From: Jacaranda mimosifolia
Lineage: Eukaryota; Streptophyta; Magnoliopsida; Lamiales; Bignoniaceae
Length of the DNA: 64,000 bases
NCBI GenBank assembly: GCA_018894105.1
Contig: CM032121.1
Location: 32,096,230 to 32,160,229 of the forward strand
Reading direction: 5' to 3'
Every line of letters starts with the position of its first letter. Within the stretch, counting starts at the first letter, position 1. Both the position numbers and the translations under genes were made by a program. The notes below the pieces were generated by a model, which saw nothing but the letters and a program-made list of their open reading frames with translations, did not search any database and was not told the origin of the DNA. Shown here piece by piece: positions 57,922 through 64,000 of the stretch.

Positions 57922-59570
57922 CTATGTTGGGTCCTTCATGGTTAGTAGTAGATAATTCTCTTGCCCAAACAAACTTGACATCAATAATTTTTTCAATTGG
58001 ACATCTATAATTGATATGACCAGGTCTACCATAAGTAAAGCAGTTTTTTGAACTAGTTTGAAATTCTTTCTAGAAGTTGTTGAAACCGATTTGGTATTTT
58101 TCTGATTCATGCAATTTCTAAATTTTCTATCCTTTTTAGCGTTATTTCTAGGTGGAACAGGCATATGTGTGTGTTTGACACTTGTGAAGCATTCACCTAG
58201 ATCATCCTCAGCATACAAGCATTCTTCAACAATCATTTTTCCTTTGATTTCATGGCTCATGTTTTCAATTTGTTTCTTCAAAGGATAATTCTCTTGAGTG
58301 AGCCAATCATTCATTTTCTTTTTGCATTCAGCATCCAGGGTCTGTTTATTTTTAGTCATTTGCATTTCAAACTTATCTTTATGAGCCCTATGTAGTTCTT
58401 CTTGCAAAAAATTCACTTTTTCTTGCAAAGCTTTATTTTTATCAACAAGCATTTTGACACGAGTTTCATAAAGTTTATGCAATTTTTTCACATCCTCATC
58501 AATGTCAATTTCATCATGGAATCATAATCAAAACATGAAGAGGTACGTACTTGATTTACCATGAAGCAATTCTCTTTATTGTCAAATTGTTCACCATCAG
58601 ATTCGTCCTATGTAGTTGTCATCACCTTAGCTTTAGCTTGTTTTACATTTTTCCTCAATCTAGTTTTCTGTGTCTGATTTCATTACATTCGTAGCAGTGA
58701 GATGGCTCAGTACTTTAAGTTTTCGGACTGGTTCTTTTCGATTTTGATACATTGTTTCAAAATTTCCTTTTAAAGTTTGTCAGTTGTTTTAATCTTTGGG
58801 GAATCAGAACAATTTCATCCATAACCTGGTCCTCATCAAGATCTTCTTGAAGTTTCAAATTAAAATCATGATAGGTATTAAAAGAAATATTTTTTTTGCT
58901 TTTATTTCCAAACCTTCATCTTTATTCAGCAGCTTCATCTCATGGGATGTGAGAGATCTAATCCATTCACCCATGGTTATCCTACGAGCTTTCTAAATAG
59001 CAGTAACTTTTGGCATCCATTCCTTGGGAAGTGATCTAAGAATCTTTTGGACTTGCTCATCCTTGTTTATAGTTCTATCGAGTGGGAACATATAATTTAT
59101 AATTTCCATGAAACGTGCGTACGTCTGACTTATGGTCTCATCAGTTTTCATCTGAAACATTTCATACTTATGAATGAGAAGAGCAATCCTCTCTTGTCGA
59201 ACCTGACTGGTACCTTCGTGGGTTACTTGCAACATTTTCCACATTTGCTTTGTTGTAGCATATGTACTTACTCAATTGTACTCTTCTTTTGTGAGACACA
59301 TGGTAGAATATTTTTGGCCCTCGTATTCATTGAGATGGCCTTGTTGTCATCATTGGTAAATTCTTGTCGCTCCTTTGGAACCATCTGTCGGTCAACCAAT
59401 TTCATTGGAACCGATGGCCCTTCACTGACCACGTCCCATGAATCAAAATCTAGGAAAATATGTATTCTTGCATTCGATTTTTTCACATAGCATTATTGGA
59501 ACCATCAAACAGTGGAGGCCAGTTGAGTGATTACCCTTTTACAAAGACATCAAGAGTGTTAGTGGCTATA
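57922..59570 (-). pseudogene. Sirevirus gag remnant
   Basis: It begins with PPLFDGSNNAM near 59510 and continues NRMQEYIFS and FDSWDVVSEGPSVPMKLV, the usual Copia gag start. 59244-58993 contains QTYARFMEIINYMFPLDRTI and ILRSLPKEWMPKVTAI (UBN2/gag core). 58491-57922 is a long coiled coil (NKALQEKVNFLQEELHRAHK), then a basic part. After a frame change a zinc knuckle reads CFTYGRPGHINYRC, where the second Cys is Tyr (TGT to TAT). Gag packages the RNA. The 147-codon plus frame at 59047-59490 is its antisense shadow. Confidence 0.8.
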
Positions 59571-59583
59571 GGATCTTTTACTC

Positions 59584-60868
59584 TGGTAGTTACAACATAA
59601 TATAGAGCCTAAGAGGGGTGAATTAGGATGTAGCAAAAGTTTATCACTTAAAATACTTTTTGGCCTTTCAAAATAGTTTAAGTCTTTAGCAGAAAACAAT
59701 TTTAGTTACTGAATGGAATTTGTAAGTACTAGTTAAACTACCAATCACACCAATGATAAATAAAGCAGTAAAATAGAAGTAAAATGACACTGACATTTAT
59801 AGAGGTTCGGCAAGCTACTTCTCTACCTAAATTTTCACTTAGGATTTTGACACTATCAAATTAATTAATATGTGAGAATGCTTTACAAATAATCACAATA
59901 ATTTGACAGTAAGAAAAGTAAAATGATTAGAAACACCCTAGCAGGGTCAAAAACTAGCTCTTCGCAAAGAGTTAAACAAGAATCTCATGCAGGAGGATAA
60001 AGCAGATTTCAGAGCACTATGAAACTAGCTGCTTTGTGAATAGGCTCGGAGGAACTTCTGCTAGATTCACTTGCACAACCTCCGTGGACTGATGCACGAG
60101 TTGCTACCATTCCATACGACAAGCTCTAGACTCTCTTTCCAGATCGAAACTCAAAACACTGCAAAAGATTCTAGGAAATACCACTGTACTAGTTTCTTTA
60201 CCTAGAGGTCCTTAGAGCAACCAAATGCCGATTTATTCTCTTCATGGGGTCCCTCGAGAGCAGGTATGACTCTCTTCCCTCTTCACCACTAGGTTCTTCA
60301 AGACACAAACCAACCTGTCCTCATCTCCCTAAGGGTCCATCGAAGGCAAGCTTCCCTTGACCTTCTTCATCACAAGGTCCCTCAAAAACACACGTAGAGC
60401 AAGGAATTAGCAATACTTAAGCACAAAATGTGTATGAGAGTATCACACAACTCCTCAAGACACTTAACAAAGTTCTTTTCCCAACTTAGTGATTCACACT
60501 TTCTAATGCTGCATATATTTCACATTTATATGCTTATGTCCAACGGCTATAAGATCTTATTTAGGTAAGTGTCCATTGGAATCAAATAAGGAAACATGAT
60601 ATTTAAGTAAACACTGATTAGTTCCATAAATTGCGGATATATCAATGATTATAGCATGATATGATTTCTTTCCAAGTTATAGAAATGTGAACCAAACTAG
60701 AATCTTCATCAGATCTTTTAATTAGGGAAAGTAAGTTTTAGCGCATGAACAGATTCGAGCAGATAATATGGAAAGATATTCACAATTCTATTGCATGTTT
60801 TTAGCACATAATTTTAAGAATATAATTTTGTTATAATCAAAATAATGTAAATCAGCAAGATGCTAACA
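59584..60868 (-). repeat. 5' LTR of the sirevirus
   Basis: On the minus strand it starts TGTTAGCATCTTG at 60868. The inner end is near the TG at 59584, after a CCTAATTCACCCCTCTTAGG word (59622-59603) that I recall from sirevirus LTR ends. The exact inner base is uncertain. Confidence 0.82.
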
Positions 60869-63137
60869 TATTATTATTGCCCAAAGGTGGTCATTGTATT
60901 TGGGAAGCAATTGTCACCAACTGTGAGTACCAGCATAGGACAAATTTTGTCTTAAAACAAAGAATCTAACTCTTATCTCGGCTAAAAAGAAGGGATCAAA
61001 TGTATTAAGTTCCTAAAATCTCTTAGTAGTGAAATTTTATTTCTTTAGTTGCGCTTTGGGCTAACGATGATTATACAATTGCAATCTACCAAATTAATGT
61101 GATTGATGATTTCGATCCATAAGATGAAAATATCTTTATATTTTTCTTTGATTTTTTCTTGAATTTGTTTACCAAATAATTTTAATAATCCATAAATAAA
61201 TTAATTTTTTTCAGAAATAATTATTCACATAATCCATTTCATAGATTTTGAAAAGGAAGATGTCCCATACTGTCTAAATCATAGAGTTTTCTGCATTTTA
61301 GATACATACAAGTTATTTGTCAATTCTTTTGTCTCGTATTCTATTTTTTTATCATATTTACATAGGTATTAATCCACTTCTAGAATCGTAAAGTAAACGA
61401 TTTTCTGGTCTTTTTTTCCTGAACCTTTCACACCTATTAGAAGGAAAAATAAATGTAAATTAATTATTAGATTTGGAATATTATTATCCATCTTAGTTGC
61501 ATATTGTTTTCGTTGCCCATTGATACAATCAACTCTGTTAGTTCCAATTCACATTATAGCCCATTATTGCCGTTTTCACTTTAAGCTTTTGACTAAAGTT
61601 AGCGTGAAATTCACTTTGGTGGGACAAATGCATTCTTGGTTTTATAGGCATCAGTCCCCATCAATGGTAATTTCATGGTAATTTCCCCCTTAATACGATT
61701 GGACTTAGAATTTGAAGTCGACGCTAAAATCAAATTTTTAGTTCAATTTAATGAGATTCGTCTTTCCAGAACTTTTATTGATAACTATCTGTTTGGTTCA
61801 AGAGTTTTAATGAGGAAAAATTTAACAAAAAATAAAATAAAAATTTTAAATTTAATTGTTATCTAGATATAATAAATATAGAGGGAAACAATTTCTCTAA
61901 AATATATAATATAATCATCCATAAAACACAGCTAAATAGTCCCTAACTTATGTTGGAGGTTTTTCATTGAATAATTCATAACAATCCAAACCATTTGCCT
62001 ATACTTTCGGGACTATTATGTTCATATCAAAGAGACCATTCAAAATCACATTTACTCGATTCAACTCATAACTAAGAATTTTTTTCTTGAATTTGTATCA
62101 AATGCCAAGGAGGTTTAATCCCAACGGTAAGGTGGATGTCCTATTTGGTTGTTTTTTAATCTATTTATTATTTTCATTACAGACAATACAATTATTTTTT
62201 TATAAATTTAAAATATTATTGTATAATTTGAATGTATTTAAATGTAATCGATAATTAAGGTTGAATGAACACATCTCATCCTAAAATGAGAGAATTGTAT
62301 ATTAGATTAAAAATATAATAATAAGTTCGCATCTTTAAAATCTTTATGTTATTAAATTAAATAAATAATATATCCAACTTAATAATTGAAAGTAAACAAG
62401 GCCAGTGTCATGGTAATTGATAATTGAAAGAAAATAAAAAGATAATAATGACCAAACTACTTTAATGCTTTCTTGGCTGCAAAAATTAGGACAATGTTTA
62501 TATATATTCTGCAATTTGGATTCTCTATTTCATTGTATGATTCATCTCTCATTTTAATTTATAAATATATAAAAAAATATAAAAATAATTAATTAAAAAT
62601 TATATATATAAAATTATCATATATTCGTTAGATTGGAATAAGAAATACAAATATTGGAATATTTTGAAGGGGAATGGCAAAATGCAATTTTCCAAAAACC
62701 CCACCAATTCTACGTCCCACCGACCAAAAATTATCACATGCACTCTCATGATCCATTAATCATTATAATATTATATATATATATATGTTTTATATTTTCA
62801 TATAATACGTATATTTTAAAGTATGATATTTCATTTTAATTTCTCCTTTCTTACGGCCAAAAAAAAAAAAATTAATTTGATATTAATAATAAAAATTATT
62901 CCCCATCACAATATAACCAAATTTTTCAAAATATTTTTTAATCTATTACTTAAAACATAAATAAAAATATATTACATTCTCTAAACTCACTGCTATATTC
63001 TTATCCCACTCCCAAAATTCAATTTTACAAAATATAAAACAATACAAAATCCCCAAACTTTTTAAATATTTATGTTTCAAATATTCCAAATTTCTTAAAT
63101 GTTTATGCATGTGTCTTTCCGCTGTACATCTGTCTGC
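60869..63137. other. AT-rich intergenic DNA, no gene seen
   Basis: No credible gene or element is seen. Frames at 61675-61866 and 62654-62839 are short and low-complexity. A small (TA)n lies at about 62771-62786. Confidence 0.6.
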
Positions 63138-63496
63138 GGTCAAATCAGCGACCAAATTACCAAGACGATATTTTAGGTCTCACTGCAGAATTGTCATATT
63201 TCGTGGGTGGGACAATGGTGGCAGCTTCAGACAAACGTTGAAAATTCACCCGTAAACTCGTGTTATATTCCAGTGAAAGTTCAACCAAAAAAATAGAATA
63301 ATGACTCTGCCAATGACTGCTGTATTAGTCTCCACATATATAGTTTCTATAAATAAACTGGAAATTCACAGATGTTGAGCCATCGGCTTTCTTCCATTGT
63401 TTTCTCGACGCAGCAACAGATACTGGATACATACTCCTCAATACTCGAGTCACTGCTGGGAACTGGGAATTGTACTTCTCTTATCAGAAATTAAAA
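63138..63496 (+). promoter_or_regulatory. Promoter and 5' UTR of the patatin-like gene
   Basis: TATA box TATAAATA at 63348-63355, 142 bp before the ATG, implies a transcript start near 63380 and a 5' UTR of about 115 bp. GGTCAA (reverse complement TTGACC, a W-box core) at 63138-63143 could bind WRKY factors; this is a short motif and only suggestive, though genes of this family are often stress-induced. Confidence 0.6.
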
Positions 63497-64000
63497 ATGG
63501 AGAAAAGGGCTCTCATTTTTGCACTTAATATGCTCATGATTCTCCAGTCTCTGCTGTTTCCAATTTCTAATGCTCAAACAAAAGGAAGAATGGTCACTGT
63601 ATTGAGTATTGATGGAGGTGGCATAAGAGGCATCATTCCTGGCACAATTCTGGGCTTCCTGGAATCCAAACTCCAGGTAATTAAAAAGCCTTTATTTGAC
63701 AAATGACAAGCATACTTTTTCTCTTCTTTGGCCTTCTTATGATCAATATTAATATGCTATCTTAATTTTACAGGAATTAGATGGTCCAGATGCAAGAATT
63801 GCAGATTATTTTGATGTAATAGCGGGAACAAGCACAGGAGGTCTGATTACCGCTATGCTCACTGCTCCTGGTCCCGACAATCGCCCCTTATATGCTGCGA
63901 AGAACATTACCAGCTTCTATTTGGAGCACTGCCCCAAAATCTTCCCGGAGAGTAGGTAAGTTCAAACTAGTGTGTTTTCATATTTCCGGTCTTATTTTTC
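63497..64000 (+). CDS. Patatin-like phospholipase A (PLP2/pPLA-II type), exons 1-2, partial
   Basis: Exon 1 is 63497-63676, intron 63677-63773 (GTAATT...TTACAG, phase 0), exon 2 63774-63955, then donor GTAAGT; the rest lies beyond the window. The first ATG in the frame after the TATA box (63497) gives a 26-residue signal peptide ([20 protein letters not shown], cleavage expected after SNA). Then come [20 protein letters not shown], with the oxyanion-hole DGGGxRG at about residues 38-44, and VIAGTSTGG with the nucleophile Ser (GxSxG). [20 protein letters not shown] and CPKIFPES fit plant patatin-like proteins closely. The catalytic Asp (DGG/DGA) would be in a later exon. Such enzymes hydrolyse acyl groups of phospho- and galactolipids and act in defence and lipid signalling. 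The part seen is undamaged. Confidence 0.93.

Larger units (their letters stand above)
50393..60868 (-). mobile_element. Sirevirus (Ty1/Copia) retrotransposon, about 10.5 kb, decayed
   Basis: Minus-strand order: 5' LTR (60868-59584), gag, protease, integrase, RT, RNase H, then a third env-like ORF, polypurine tract and 3' LTR (51643-50393). The extra ORF after pol and the tract ATAAAAAAGGGGGAGAT match sireviruses of the SIRE1/Maximus type. One 128-bp LTR stretch compared by eye has 14 differences (about 11%), so it is old, and every ORF carries stops. The LTR inner ends and a 5-bp target duplication could not be fixed (right flank TATTA; left flank unclear). No clear tRNA-iMet primer site remains. 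Confidence 0.88.

Noticed and set aside
59047..59490. 147-codon plus ORF
   Set aside because: Exact antisense of the sirevirus gag, which has clear family motifs on the minus strand.
63470..63496. Upstream TTG start for the patatin-like protein
   Set aside because: Non-ATG; the ATG at 63497 begins a proper signal peptide and fits the TATA box distance.

Overview
The window is nuclear DNA of a flowering plant, most likely a eudicot. It is AT-rich and packed with old transposable elements of plant-specific types (sirevirus Copia, gag-only Gypsy-like elements, MULE, CACTA, MITEs). Genes have GT-AG introns. Only one ordinary host gene is visible: the first two exons of a patatin-like phospholipase at the right edge (63497 onward, + strand).

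Layout. 1-2275: duplicated DNA plus a decayed ULP1-like (peptidase C48) gene on the minus strand, probably part of a MULE cut by the window edge. 2276-3598: LTR-like remnant. 3599-15792: two gag-only LTR elements in tandem (minus strand) sharing an LTR, then a related LTR fragment in the opposite orientation (to 16975). 16976-20005: AT-rich intergenic DNA. 20006-37145: a Mutator-like element (MULE) with matching 40-bp terminal repeats and a perfect 9-bp target duplication (TTACTTTTA at 19997-20005 and 37146-37154). It carries a broken mudrA transposase gene (+) and a broken ULP-associated gene (-). Inside it are a solo LTR (25287-28422) and, at its right tip, a CACTA element (32759-37141), which itself contains a small complete LTR retrotransposon (33620-36527). 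37461-40720: a second solo LTR with a perfect TAATA duplication. 43183-about 47943: a gag-only Tat-like Gypsy remnant. About 50390-60868: a decayed sirevirus on the minus strand with a broken env-like third ORF that holds a roughly 0.92-kb inverted-repeat element. 60869-63347: quiet intergenic DNA and the promoter of the patatin-like gene.

How the parts relate. None of the mobile elements seen here could be autonomous. The MULE keeps the N-terminal PB1-like and C-terminal SWIM and CCHC parts of its transposase but has lost the recognisable catalytic middle. Its two genes converge, and both have a first intron or gap filled with tandem repeats built from GTACTT-like words. The gag-only elements and solo LTRs belong to one LTR superfamily (TGTAAC...GCTACA read on the minus strand) with a shared internal plan: a GC-rich block near the 5' end and a minisatellite about 1 kb from the 3' end. 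The relative order of insertions can be read from the nesting: MULE first, then CACTA, then the small LTR element. All protein-family names are from reading translations by eye; no database search was possible.
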